Shown in pieces: positions 35,386 to 45,300 of a stretch of 64,000 nucleotides of DNA. The stretch covers positions 5,704,001 to 5,768,000 of the forward strand of contig NZ_WNWM01000002.1 of the NCBI RefSeq assembly GCF_009727155.1. Direction: 5' to 3'. The stretch's first letter is position 1, and each line of letters starts with the position of its first letter. The notes under the pieces were generated by a model. It searched no databases and had not been told where the DNA came from. It was given only the letters and a program-made list of their open reading frames with translations. This DNA is from Pseudoduganella dura. Lineage in GTDB: Bacteria > Pseudomonadota > Gammaproteobacteria > Burkholderiales > Burkholderiaceae_D. The translations under genes and the position numbers were made by a program.

Positions 35386-36018
35386 ATGATACGCGTTGCC
35401 ATTTGTGACGATCACCAGATAGTACGAGCAGGCTTCAAACAGATCTTTTCGCAATCGGACGAGTTTTCGGTTGTGGCCGAAGGCAGTACCGGGCGCGAGG
35501 CACTGGACTTTGCGCGCCGTGAAATCTGCGACGTCCTGCTGCTCGATATCGCCATGCCCGACCAGAGTGGTATCGATACGCTGCGCACGATTCGCCAGGG
35601 CCAGCCGGACTTGCCGGTGCTGATCCTGTCCGGCTACCCGGCACAGCAATATGCACTCAATCTGTTCAAGATGGGCGCCAACGGCTACCTGAACAAGGAA
35701 TGCGAGGCGGACGAGCTGATCACCGCCGTGCGCACCGTGTTCCAGGGCCGTCGCTATGTGAGCTCCCAGGTCGGCGAACTGCTGGCGCAGAGCTTCGACC
35801 GCGATCCCAACACGGCCCTGCATACGGAACTTTCCGACCGCGAGTTCCAGGTATTCCTGCGGCTGGCGCGCGGCGCCACGGTGTCCGATATCGGTACCGC
35901 GCTCTCGCTCAGCATCAAGACCGTGAGCACCTACCGCACCCGGATCATGGAAAAGATGGGCTTGCAGTCGAACAGTGACCTGACCTACTATGCAATGAAG
36001 AACAACCTGCTGGACTGA
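35386..36018 (+). CDS. NarL/FixJ-type response regulator
   Basis: 210 residues. Receiver domain 1-120 (acidic pair D8-D9, phosphoacceptor D54 in LLLDIAMPDQSG, lysine in YLNKECEADE) and C-terminal LuxR helix-turn-helix (GTALSLSIKTVSTYRTRIME). GAGGGAAACA precedes the start. A terminator and the cognate-looking kinase gene follow, so the pair is adjacent but probably has two transcripts. Target genes not evident. Confidence 0.93.
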   Translation: MIRVAICDDHQIVRAGFKQIFSQSDEFSVVAEGSTGREALDFARREICDVLLLDIAMPDQSGIDTLRTIRQGQPDLPVLILSGYPAQQYALNLFKMGANGYLNKECEADELITAVRTVFQGRRYVSSQVGELLAQSFDRDPNTALHTELSDREFQVFLRLARGATVSDIGTALSLSIKTVSTYRTRIMEKMGLQSNSDLTYYAMKNNLLD

Positions 36019-36039
36019 CAGCGGTCCGCATTCATCGTC

Positions 36040-36085
36040 ACCGCCAGCACCGGTCCTTGCGGACCGGGTCTGGCGGTTTGTTTTT
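36040..36085 (+). terminator. rho-independent terminator after the response regulator
   Basis: ACCGCCAG ... CTGGCGGT outer stem with an inner CCGGTCC / GGACCGG stem, then TTTGTTTTT. Strong hairpin between response regulator and kinase. Confidence 0.85.
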
Positions 36086-36226
36086 ATGGGCGCTGCCGCC
36101 GCGGGTAGCATATTTGTTGTTCCTGAGAGCAATATTCCTGCGCTGCAGCATTTCCATGAGGCATTAAAGACGTGGCCCGGCTATAATGACCTGCCCGCCA
36201 TCCGCGTCAGCGAAGGATGCTTCAGG

Positions 36227-37753
36227 ATGTATTTCACAGCCAAGGCAGCGCCGCAACACCGGCTGCCCCTCTACAAGACCGTTCTGTGCGTCACGTGCGC
36301 ACTGATCCTCATCGTCAACGGCCTGTTCCTGTTCCACAATCTCGAGGCGTTGAAAAGCGCCAATGCGCAGGTGCTGCAAAGCTCGCGCGTGGCCGAACGC
36401 CTGCAGTACCTCGATGTGCTGGTGCAGGATGCCGAAAGCAGCATGCGCGGCTATTTCATTTCCGGTAACGAGGTGTACCTGGGCCCCACGCGCACGGTCC
36501 TGAACCAGACCGAAGCCGAAGTGCGCCAGCTGCAAAAGCTGCTGGCCGACAATCCCGCGCAGTTGAAGAACCTGGCGCAGCTGAACACGCTGGTGCGCCG
36601 CAAGCTGACGATGCTGAACCAGGCAGTCGAGGTCTACCACCATGGCGGGCTTGCCGAGATCGTCAATATCTCTCGCTACGGCGACGAGCGCAGCGGCATG
36701 GACGAGATCCGGCTGCAGACGGTCATCATGATCCAGGAGCAGAACGAAACGCTCGATGCCCGCAGTGCGCGTTTCTACGACGAGTACCACAAGGCGCTGA
36801 TGCTGGGCATGGTGATCAATGCGGGCGCGATCATCGTGCTGGTGATGTTCTACCAGCTGGTGCGCCGCAGCTACGTGCGGCAGGCCGCCGTGGAACATGC
36901 GCTCCAGCAATCGAATGAAAACCTCGAAGCCATGGTGGCGCAGCGTACCGAGCAGCTGTCGGTGCTGTCGCGCCACCTGATCACCATCAGCGAGGATGAA
37001 AAGTCGCGCCTGTCGCGCGAATTGCACGATGAAATGGGTGCCAACCTCACGTCGATCAGCATGGATATCGGCGCCGTCACCCAGCAATTGCAGAAAACGC
37101 ACCCGGAACTGGCGGCCCAGCTGAAGCGGGCGCGCGGCACGCTGGTCGAAACGGTGGAGCTGAAACGGCGCATCATCGAGGATCTGCGGCCGAGCCTGCT
37201 GGACAACCTGGGCCTGTGCGCCGCCCTCGACAGCTACACGGACGATTTCACCCGGATGACCAAGCTGCCGTGCGACACCGAAATCGGCGCAGAAGTGGAT
37301 GGCATCGTGCGCGCCGGCGACGCCAGCCTGTCGATCGCACTGTTCCGCATCGTGCAGGAATCGCTGACCAATATCCGCAAATACGCGCAGGCCAGCGAAG
37401 TGTCGGTCACGTTGAAGCAAACGGAGGAGGGGCTGGTGCTGCGCATCATCGACGACGGCATCGGCATCGCATCGGATACGCTTGCCAAGCCGATGTCGCA
37501 TGGCATCCTGGGCATGCGCGAACGGGCATTGCTGCTGGGGGGTACGCTGACGATCCGCCGCGGGCGCGGCGACAGGGGAACGTGCATCGAAGCGCGCATT
37601 CCGCTGGGGAATGGCGCCTCGGTGGAAGGAAGTCCGGTGAAACTGTCGCTCAGCAACCCGCTACGTCAACGAGCAGACGATCATATTCCGTCTTCGCCAC
37701 CTTGTAGCACTCGCCGGCATAGCGTTCCAGTCCAGCACGATCCAGTACAGTGA
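36227..37753 (+). CDS. sensor histidine kinase (NarX/DegS type)
   Basis: 508 residues from ATG 36227, with GAAGGA upstream; a longer frame from 36086 has no binding site. First membrane helix about 18-38, an extracytoplasmic helical CHASE3-like domain, second helix about 205-225, a coiled coil, then HisKA_3 with phospho-His H267 in RELHDEMGANL and HATPase_c (VQESLTNIRKYAQ, DDGIGI, GILGMRERALLLGG). The last 35 residues are low-complexity and overlap the convergent Crp-type gene by 104 bp. Likely partner of the response regulator just upstream. Confidence 0.9.
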   Translation: MYFTAKAAPQHRLPLYKTVLCVTCALILIVNGLFLFHNLEALKSANAQVLQSSRVAERLQYLDVLVQDAESSMRGYFISGNEVYLGPTRTVLNQTEAEVRQLQKLLADNPAQLKNLAQLNTLVRRKLTMLNQAVEVYHHGGLAEIVNISRYGDERSGMDEIRLQTVIMIQEQNETLDARSARFYDEYHKALMLGMVINAGAIIVLVMFYQLVRRSYVRQAAVEHALQQSNENLEAMVAQRTEQLSVLSRHLITISEDEKSRLSRELHDEMGANLTSISMDIGAVTQQLQKTHPELAAQLKRARGTLVETVELKRRIIEDLRPSLLDNLGLCAALDSYTDDFTRMTKLPCDTEIGAEVDGIVRAGDASLSIALFRIVQESLTNIRKYAQASEVSVTLKQTEEGLVLRIIDDGIGIASDTLAKPMSHGILGMRERALLLGGTLTIRRGRGDRGTCIEARIPLGNGASVEGSPVKLSLSNPLRQRADDHIPSSPPCSTRRHSVPVQHDPVQ

Positions 37754-38444
37754 TATTGCCGCGGCGGTAGGTGATCAGGCCATCGTCCTGCAGCTTGCCG
37801 GCGGCGGCGGTGATGCTCTCGCGGCGTACGCCCAGCATGATGGAGATCATTTCCTGCGTCACTTTCAGCTCGTTCGATGGCGAACGGTCCAGGCGATCGA
37901 GCAGCCAGCGGCACAGTTTCTGTTCGATCGAGCTGTGGCGGCCGCCCACGGCGTTCTGCGCCATCTGGGCGAACAGCGCGGTGTTGTAGCGCATCAACAG
38001 CTGCGGCAGGGCGCCGCCCTGGTTGAAGGCGTCGCGCAGCGCCTGCGCCTTCAGGCGGTAACCGTAACCGGCGCTTTGCACGACAGCCGTGCACATGGCC
38101 CGTTCGCCCGGGAACATTGACACGCCGACCACGCCTTCATGGCCGACGACCGCGATTTCCGTGGTGGCACCGTCTTCCATCACATACAGCAGCGACACGA
38201 TGGCGGTGGTGGGGAAGTACACGTTTTCGAGCTTGCTGCCGTATTCGAACAGCTCCTTGCCGAACGGCAGCTGCACCAGTTCCAGGTGTTCGAACAACGA
38301 CTCCAGCACGTCGCGCGGCAAGGCGGCCAGCAATTCGTTTTGCTGGGTACCGCTATAGCTGATGACAGGCCTGGTGGCTTCCCGCGCGCCGCCGACGAGC
38401 GGCATCGTGGATTTTTCGGAAATGCCAAATTGAGTGTTGTTCAT
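37650..38444 (-). CDS. Crp/Fnr-family transcriptional regulator
   Basis: 264 residues. cNMP-type beta-barrel (about 40-150: ELFEYGSKLENVYFPTTAIV, EIAVVGHEGVVGVSMFPGE) and a Crp-type helix-turn-helix (VTQEMISIMLGVRRESITAA). No Fnr cysteine cluster. The barrel motif VGHEGVVG is a subtype often found in several copies in Oxalobacteraceae (recalled, not searched). The 3' end overlaps the kinase gene in the opposite direction. Confidence 0.9.
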   Translation of the reverse strand: MNNTQFGISEKSTMPLVGGAREATRPVISYSGTQQNELLAALPRDVLESLFEHLELVQLPFGKELFEYGSKLENVYFPTTAIVSLLYVMEDGATTEIAVVGHEGVVGVSMFPGERAMCTAVVQSAGYGYRLKAQALRDAFNQGGALPQLLMRYNTALFAQMAQNAVGGRHSSIEQKLCRWLLDRLDRSPSNELKVTQEMISIMLGVRRESITAAAGKLQDDGLITYRRGNITVLDRAGLERYAGECYKVAKTEYDRLLVDVAGC

Positions 38445-39156
38445 TTTATCCTCACGAGCTTAAGTACAGGAGTGCGTGCCGGTCGCTTCATTTATCGTTT
38501 GCGGTCATCGGTTAGATGCCGCACGGCGCCGATCGCGTTGGTAGTACTTTAAGTTCTTATGTAGGTAACGAACATAAGACGGGTTTCCGCCGGGGTGTAG
38601 GCTCGTGTGATCACCCCATGTCAGCCTAGTCCTACGGCAACTATCTATTTTCATACCAAAATGCGCAACAGCCCGGCGCACGATTGCGAGGCACCCCCGT
38701 CTTGCTGGCTGGAGAGCGAGGCCCAGCCTTGGTTCCCCTGTATTTCCAGCTATCCGTACGGCAGCGAACATTGCTGTGGGAAATAGACAGCCTGACAGGC
38801 GAAAACGGTCGAGCAGAGCATCACGGATGAGCGATTCGTCCTGGACGAGGTGTCCTCCTACAGGGGCTTGAAGTCGTGGCTCGACAGTAGGCGTGTTCAT
38901 ATGGCCGGGAAGAAAATGGCATCGACGCCAATACACATGCAATACAAATAAGACCCTCTTGCCCTGGACTAGTTCAATCCGATGATGGACGGCCGGATTT
39001 CGTCATGTGTTTCCACTATTACCTGTTTCATTTAAGTAATTAATACCGCTGCGTTCCCACAACAAACATTTGGCGAACCTGATTTCAGTGACATTTCCCG
39101 GTGGAAAATCTCTTCAAAACGCACTAAACTTGCCGTACATCAATACGAGGTTCCCC
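38445..39156. other. 712-bp region without a recognised gene
   Basis: Between the divergent Crp-type gene and pilE. A 145-codon minus-strand frame (38505-38942) is present but has no family pattern, no good binding site and skewed composition, so it is not called. Stretches near 38560 and 39020-39060 are AT-rich and can hold promoters. A sigma-54-like pair (GCAC 39121-39124, TTGC 39130-39133) lies just before pilE, but with a C instead of G in the -24 GG it is only a candidate. Confidence 0.5.
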
Positions 39157-39579
39157 ATGACGCGTTCGCAAGCCGGTTTCACCCTGATCGAAGTGCTGGT
39201 CACCGTCGTGATCGTCGGCATACTGTCCGCCGTGGCGATCCCGGCATATTCGGGCCACGTCACGCGCTCGCGCACCGCCGAGGCGTTCACGGCGCTGGGT
39301 GCGGCGCAGGCGAATGCGGAACAGTTCTGGGGCAACAACCGCACGTATGCCGGGTACGACGGCGCCAGTGCCTTTCCCGCTGCTACGCCCAATTTCACCT
39401 ACGCGCTGAGCAACGCCACCGCGTCCACGTTCACGATCACCGCGACCGGCCGTGCCAGGATGACCGGTTTTACGTACACGATCGACCAGAACGGCACCCG
39501 CGCCACCACGGCCACGGCGGGCTGGGGCACCAACACGGCGTGCTGGGTCGACAAGAAGGGCGGTCAATGCTCCAGCTGA
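39157..39579 (+). CDS. pilE: type IV pilin (PilE-like)
   Basis: 140 residues from ATG 39157 with ACGAGG upstream. Class III signal: short basic leader MTRSQAG cut before F-T-L-I-E-V with Glu5, followed by the hydrophobic pilin helix. Two cysteines near the C terminus (NTACWVDKKGGQCSS) form the typical disulfide loop. It heads the minor pilin operon; it may be a minor pilin rather than the main subunit. The 3' end overlaps fimT by 13 bp. Confidence 0.88.
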   Translation: MTRSQAGFTLIEVLVTVVIVGILSAVAIPAYSGHVTRSRTAEAFTALGAAQANAEQFWGNNRTYAGYDGASAFPAATPNFTYALSNATASTFTITATGRARMTGFTYTIDQNGTRATTATAGWGTNTACWVDKKGGQCSS

Positions 39580-40199
39580 AGCCCCGGCTGCGCAAAGGCG
39601 GCTACACGCTGATCGAGGTGATGGTGGGTGTCGCCATCCTCGGCATCCTGCTGGCCGTGGGCATTCCCAACATGACGGACTGGATCGCCGCCAACAAGGC
39701 CCGCGCGGCCTCCGGGTTCTACCTGGACGGCCTGTCGATGGCCCGCCGCCAGGCCGTCGTACACAATGCGCGCAGCCGTTTCATACTCACGCCGGGCACC
39801 AACGGCCAATTCGACTGGCAGGTGGACCTGTGCTTCCCGGTGCCGGGCACCCCGTGCGCGGACGACGAGGGCAACTGGTCGACCACGGCCGCCGCATCGG
39901 CCGGCGATCCCGAGGGGACCGCCGGCTTCCGCTCGGTGTTCCGCTCCGCCGCATCGCTGCCGCCGTCGAGCGTGCTGGTGCCATCCGTGGCGCCGGCCGG
40001 GGCCAGCGCGGTGTATTTCACGGAGCTGGGCTGGGTCGATACGACGATCGCCGGCCGCCTGGCGCGGCTGCGCCTGGACCCGTCGGGCGCGCTGGCCGGC
40101 GATGTGCGCGCCGCCGCGGTGGCCGTCACGCTGGCCGGCATGGCCGCCCAGTGCAATCCGGCCGCAGCCGTACCCGATTCGCGGGCCTGTCCGCCATGA
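39567..40199 (+). CDS. fimT: GspH/FimT-family minor pseudopilin
   Basis: 210 residues from ATG 39567. Prepilin leader ending KGG before Y-T-L-I-E-V-M-V-G-V, then the GspH/FimT beta-domain (RRQAVVHNARSRFILTPGTN) and a Cys pair near the end. Minor pilin that helps start pilus assembly. The stop is inside the pilV start (ATGA). Confidence 0.87.
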   Translation: MLQLKPRLRKGGYTLIEVMVGVAILGILLAVGIPNMTDWIAANKARAASGFYLDGLSMARRQAVVHNARSRFILTPGTNGQFDWQVDLCFPVPGTPCADDEGNWSTTAAASAGDPEGTAGFRSVFRSAASLPPSSVLVPSVAPAGASAVYFTELGWVDTTIAGRLARLRLDPSGALAGDVRAAAVAVTLAGMAAQCNPAAAVPDSRACPP

Positions 40200-40606
40200 A
40201 CCGCATGATCCGCCGCCAGCAGGGCGTGGCGCTGCTCGAAGCGCTGGTCGCCGTCGTCATCCTGGCGCTCGGCCTGCTGGGCACGATCGGGCTGCAGGCG
40301 CGTTCGTACTCGGCCCTGGCCGATTCGGCGATGCGGGCCGAAGCCACGCTGGCGGCCGACCGCCTGGTCGGCATCATGAACAACGACGTGGCCAACCTTG
40401 CCGCCTACCAGGTGGCGCTCGACGCCACCGCGCCGGCGGCGCTGGCCGCGTGGGCAAGCGAAACGTCCGCCGCGATGCCCGGCGCGCGCTACAGTGTCGC
40501 CGTGGTGCCCGAGGCGGACCGCACCCGTGTCGAAGTCGCGCTCCACTGGCGCCGCAAGCAGGGCGATGCGGACAGCCGGCATCTCGTCACCGCCTACATA
40601 AGATGA
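40196..40606 (+). CDS. pilV: type IV minor pilin PilV
   Basis: 136 residues. Leader MNRMIRRQQG then V-A-L-L-E-A-L-V-A-V-V-I-L, the PilV form of the prepilin helix, with Glu5. Short globular part ending HWRRKQGDADSRHLVTAYIR. ATGA overlaps on both sides couple it to fimT and pilW. Confidence 0.87.
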   Translation: MNRMIRRQQGVALLEALVAVVILALGLLGTIGLQARSYSALADSAMRAEATLAADRLVGIMNNDVANLAAYQVALDATAPAALAAWASETSAAMPGARYSVAVVPEADRTRVEVALHWRRKQGDADSRHLVTAYIR

Positions 40607-41775
40607 AGCGGCCGATGCACACAGCACGGCCACGGCAGCGCGGCTTTTCGATCGTCGAGCTGATGGTCTCCGTCGTCATCGGGCTGCTGGCGGTGATGTT
40701 CGCCACGCGGCTGATGGTCAACGGCGAGCAGAGCAAGGCCGCCTCGGTCGGCGGCTCGGATGCCATGCAGAACGGCATGCTGGCGCTGTTCTCGATCACC
40801 ACCGATGCATCCCAGGCCGGCTGGGGCCTGAACGACGACCTGCTCAACGGCTGCAACACGCGCATGACGGATACACAAGGTTTCGCGCTGGCCGCCGCCA
40901 TGCGCGACGGCGCCGCGATCACGCCGCTGGCGCCGGCGGTGATCGCCGACGGCGGCCAGGGCTCCGATTCCCTGACACTGTATTCCGGCACCGGCCTGGC
41001 CGGCGTCGGCTCCACGCGCGTCTGGCAGAACTACATCGGCGGCACATCGATCGGCGTCGACAGCGTCGCGCCCTTCGGCTTCAACCAGGGCGACGTCATC
41101 GTCGTCGCGCCGGAGCCGGCCGGCGCCGGCTGCACGCTGGCGCAGATCTCGGCGGCGCCCGCCGCCAGCACGCTGCAGATCGCCGCCGGCGCCGCATACC
41201 GCTACAACACGGGCAACCTGGGCACCAACTACAACGGCGGGCAGGCGCGCGTGTTCAACCTCGGCGCGGCGGGCAAGCTGTCGTTCCACACCTGGTCGGT
41301 GGCGAACGGCGTGCTGCAACTGCGCGCCACCGACCTGGCGGGCACCGGCGGCCAGCCGCAGGCCGTGGTCGGCAACGTGGTCGCGCTGAAGGCGCAATAT
41401 GGTTTCGACACCCGCGCCGGCACCGCCTTCGCGCCGAAAGGCGGCATGAAGGTCGGGCGCTGGAGCGCGGCGATGATCGATGCGGACGGCGACGGCAGCA
41501 CCGGCGCGGCCGGCGACTGGCAGCGCATCGCCGCCCTGCGGATCGCCGTGATCGCCCGCAGCGCGGTGCCCGAGCGCCCCGCGACGCGGCAGGCCACCTG
41601 CACGGCCACCACCGCGCCGCTGACGGTGTTCGGCAGCGCCGTGCCGGCAGGCGTGAACGCCAGCCCGGCCCAGGTGGCGCTGGCGGTGCCGAACGATACC
41701 GTGAGCTGGACCTGTTACCGTTACCGCGTGTTCGAAACGATCGTGCCGATCCGTAACGCCGGGTGGCGGCCATGA
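40603..41775 (+). CDS. pilW: type IV minor pilin PilW
   Basis: 390 residues. Leader with RPRQRG before F-S-I-V-E-L-M-V-S-V-V-I-G, then a large beta-rich domain. PilW-family features include the stretch LFSITTDASQAGWGLNDDLL. Together with PilV, PilX and FimT it forms the priming complex for the pilus. ATGA overlap with pilX. Confidence 0.88.
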   Translation: MKRPMHTARPRQRGFSIVELMVSVVIGLLAVMFATRLMVNGEQSKAASVGGSDAMQNGMLALFSITTDASQAGWGLNDDLLNGCNTRMTDTQGFALAAAMRDGAAITPLAPAVIADGGQGSDSLTLYSGTGLAGVGSTRVWQNYIGGTSIGVDSVAPFGFNQGDVIVVAPEPAGAGCTLAQISAAPAASTLQIAAGAAYRYNTGNLGTNYNGGQARVFNLGAAGKLSFHTWSVANGVLQLRATDLAGTGGQPQAVVGNVVALKAQYGFDTRAGTAFAPKGGMKVGRWSAAMIDADGDGSTGAAGDWQRIAALRIAVIARSAVPERPATRQATCTATTAPLTVFGSAVPAGVNASPAQVALAVPNDTVSWTCYRYRVFETIVPIRNAGWRP

Positions 41776-42362
41776 GGCATGCGCACATCCAGCGCGGCAT
41801 CGCGCTCCCGGTCATGCTGATCATGCTCGTGGTGATGATGGTCAGCAGCATCTACCTGCTGCGCTCCACCAACTCGACGGCGCTGACGGCATCGAACCTG
41901 GCCTACGAGGATGCGCTGTCGAAAGCTGCCGACCTGGGCATCCATACGGCGTACAACTGGCTGAACAGCCTGCCGAACAAGAACGTGCTGTACAACGACG
42001 TACCCGCCGCCGGCTACGTAGCCACGGTCAACCCGGGGGCGGGGCAGGGCGTGTCCAATCCGGCATTCTGGAACGGCGCCGTCACCGTGTGGGATGCCGG
42101 CCGGCGCAACCAGGTGCAGTACGTGATCCACCGCATGTGCCAGTTCACCGGCGCCTACAATGCGGTCAATCCGGCCAACAACTGCACGCTCACGGCGGCG
42201 CGCCAGAACCTGCAGGCCAGAACACGGGCCGGCGACAGCCTGTCTTCCGATGCGCCGGCCTACCAGGGCAAGCCGCAGCTGCACTACCTGATCACCGCGC
42301 GGATCACCGGCGCGCGCGGCGGCAATGTGATGAACCAGGCCGTGGTCATGATGGGCCCGTAG
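41772..42362 (+). CDS. pilX: type IV pilus assembly protein PilX
   Basis: 196 residues from ATG 41772 (MRHAHIQRG then I-A-L-P-V-M-L-I-M-L-V-V-M-M), which overlaps the pilW stop; GTG 41763 is an alternative. PilX-type pilin with Pro instead of Glu at position 5 region and a cysteine pair. Acts with PilY1 at the pilus tip. pilY1 follows after 15 bp. Confidence 0.85.
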   Translation: MRHAHIQRGIALPVMLIMLVVMMVSSIYLLRSTNSTALTASNLAYEDALSKAADLGIHTAYNWLNSLPNKNVLYNDVPAAGYVATVNPGAGQGVSNPAFWNGAVTVWDAGRRNQVQYVIHRMCQFTGAYNAVNPANNCTLTAARQNLQARTRAGDSLSSDAPAYQGKPQLHYLITARITGARGGNVMNQAVVMMGP

Positions 42363-42377
42363 CAGGGATACGAAGCG

Positions 42378-45300
42378 ATGATGAATTATTTGACCCGACT
42401 GCTGTTGCTCGCGCTGGCGTGCCTGCCCGGCCTGCCGCAGGCCGCCACCACGAATATCGCCCAGGTGCCGCTGCTGAACATCGCCGGCACCGGCACCGTC
42501 AAGCCGAACCTGATGCTGCTGTTCGATAACTCCGGCTCGATGGACCAGACCTACACGCCGGACTACGTGAACGACAACCTGTGCCGCTCGCGCCTCACGC
42601 TGTCCGCCGGCATCACCTCGTGCAACGTCGGCCATCCGCCGTTCATGAGCCCGGACTTCAACCGCCAGTACTACAACCCGCGCATCCGCTACCAGGCGCC
42701 GATCCAGTGGGACGGCACGTATTACCCGGACATGACGGCCGCGCAGACGGCCAGCTGGACCAGCGTGCCCAGCGACGGCTTCGGCCGCAGCAACACCAAC
42801 CTGTATGGCGTTTCCGACAACGCCATCAACCTGGTCACGGGCTTTCCCGACCTGAAGTGGTGCAACGCCAGCGACGAAACGGATTGCCGCGTCAACACCG
42901 CCACCTACACTTACCCGGACAACAGCTTCTACAACGCGGCCGCCATCAGCGGCGGCCCGTACTACTACAACATCACCGTGTCCGAATACTGCCGCGACGA
43001 GCGGCTCACCTCGTGCACGTCGGTGGCGGCCGGTGCCGCCGCGCCGGCCGGCTACCCGGTGGCGGCCACCGTGCGCTGGTGCAGCAACCGCGCGCTGACC
43101 ACGTGCCAGGCCAAGCGGGTGGGCAGCTACGTGTATCCCAAGTATTCGACGCCGCCGTCGTCGGCCATCGCGCACGGCACGATCACGCTCGGTACCACGC
43201 TTTCCACGTCGGCGATGCAGATCGCCTCGGTCACCGTCATCAACCCGGCGGCGCCGGATTCGCCGATCACGATCAGCAACGGCACCGTCAACGCGGCGAA
43301 CGGCACCACCACGGCGGCGCGCCAGCAGGCACTGGCCATCCAAGTCGCGGCCGGCATCATCGCGCGTACCGGCCTGGGTGCCAACTCCTACTGGGCCTGC
43401 GTGCGCACGCCGACCGGCGCGCCGTCCGTGCCAGCCTGTTCATCGCTCGGCATCGCGCTCACATCGGACAACGTGGTGGCCGTCATCCCCGTCAATTGCG
43501 CGGGCAGCACCAAGTCGCTGACGAACTGCAGCACCATCCGCGAAGACTCCGCGCTGAACACGCGGCAGGGCTGGGGGCTGGAAGTGGATGCGCCTTCGGT
43601 GCAGACCACGCCGGCCACCACCGGCCAGCCGCCCACCGCGCTGCTGCGCATCGGCGGCAGCGGCTCGATGCGCAACAACGGCAGCATCACCAATATCAAG
43701 CTGGGTTCCACGCAAATCACAGGTACCGTGGCGCTGAAGAACATGTCGGCGGCGCAGTCGGCGGTGGCGATCGTGCAGGCGATCAATGCCTATGCCACAC
43801 GCGCCACGCACCGCGCCTACCTGGGCGGCGACGCCACCACCGGCGTGTGCGCCAACGAGCCGTCCACCACGGTGTGCGTGGTGAACATCAACGCCACGGC
43901 GAATGGCGCGGCGCTGACCGGCAGCGTGGCGAACAACAACAACGTGGCGTTCAGCACCGTCGCCGCCACCAGTATCGTCGAAGGCATTCCGGTCACGGCC
44001 ACCGCGCTGTCGTCGGCCCCGAATGCGTTCTCGCGCGTCAACATCGTGGCGGGCCGCACCTATCCGAAGGCGGCCGCGCGCGGCGACTGCGTGGCGCAGA
44101 CCTCGGTCTGCACCTACGACGAGGAAATGACCAACTTCGCCAACTGGTATGCGTATTACAAGAACCGGCTGCAGATGATGAAGACATCGGTCGGCATCGC
44201 CTTCGCCGCGATCAACGCCAACTACCGGGTCGGCTTCGTGCGGCTGTCGCAGGCGGGCGCCGGCAGCGCGATCGACCTGAAGCCGGCCGACTTCACCGGC
44301 ACCGCGCGCAGCACCTGGTACAGCACGCTGTACAACGTGACCAGCAGCGGCTCCACGCCGATCCGCACCGCGCTGGACAACGTGGGCCGCATGTTTTCCA
44401 ACAAGACTCCCTACAACTACGGCTCGGGGCAGGAAGTGGTGCAGTTCCCCTGCCAGCAGAATTTCACCATCCTCACCACCGACGGCTACTGGAACGGCAG
44501 CTCCACCGACAACGTGGAAAGCAACGACAACCAGGAAAACGCGGCGCGCTTCTGCACCTGGGGGCGGGGCTGCGTCGATACGCGCAGCCAGTCGCAGCCG
44601 TCGATCTCCGACGTGGCGCTGCACTGGTATAACGGCGGATCGTCGACGACGACCGTTTCGCTCCGCCCGGACCTGGAGCCGGACATGACGAAGCCCGGCC
44701 AGGTGCCGGCCGCCGAAGGCGAGAACACGCACCTGCACATGAACACCTACACGCTGGGCCTGGGCATGGATGGCGTGATGACCTACGAGGCGAACTACGA
44801 CACGGCGCCGAAGGCCGGCGGCGACTTCTACAACCTGATCACGCGCGTGCAGACCGGCTGTCCGTGGAACAACAACGGCCCGTACGTATGGCCGAACCCG
44901 GACGTGACGAACGCCGGCAACACCGTGCAGGAGCGGGTGGACGACCTGTGGCACGCGGCCATCAACGGCCACGGCAAGTACTTCAGCGCCAACGAGCCGC
45001 GCGAGGTGGTGGACGGCCTGTCGTCCGCGCTGGCGAACATGCAGGTCACGCTGGGCGCCGCCTCGGCCGCCGCCACGTCCACGCCAAACATCTCGCTGCA
45101 GGACAACGACATTTTCTCGGACACCTTCACCACCGTGAAATGGTATGGCGAGCTGTCGGACCGGAAGATCGATCCCACCACCGGGATCGTCGGCACCGGC
45201 ACGGTGTGGACGACGACGGACACGGTCGGCGAGAAGGTCGCCGCCGCCAGCGACACGCGCAGCATCTTCATGGCCGGCACCGGCGCCCTGAAGGCATTCC

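Noticed and set aside
38505..38942. 145-codon minus-strand frame before pilE
   Set aside because: No recognised domain, weak start signal, odd composition; kept only as unexplained intergenic DNA.
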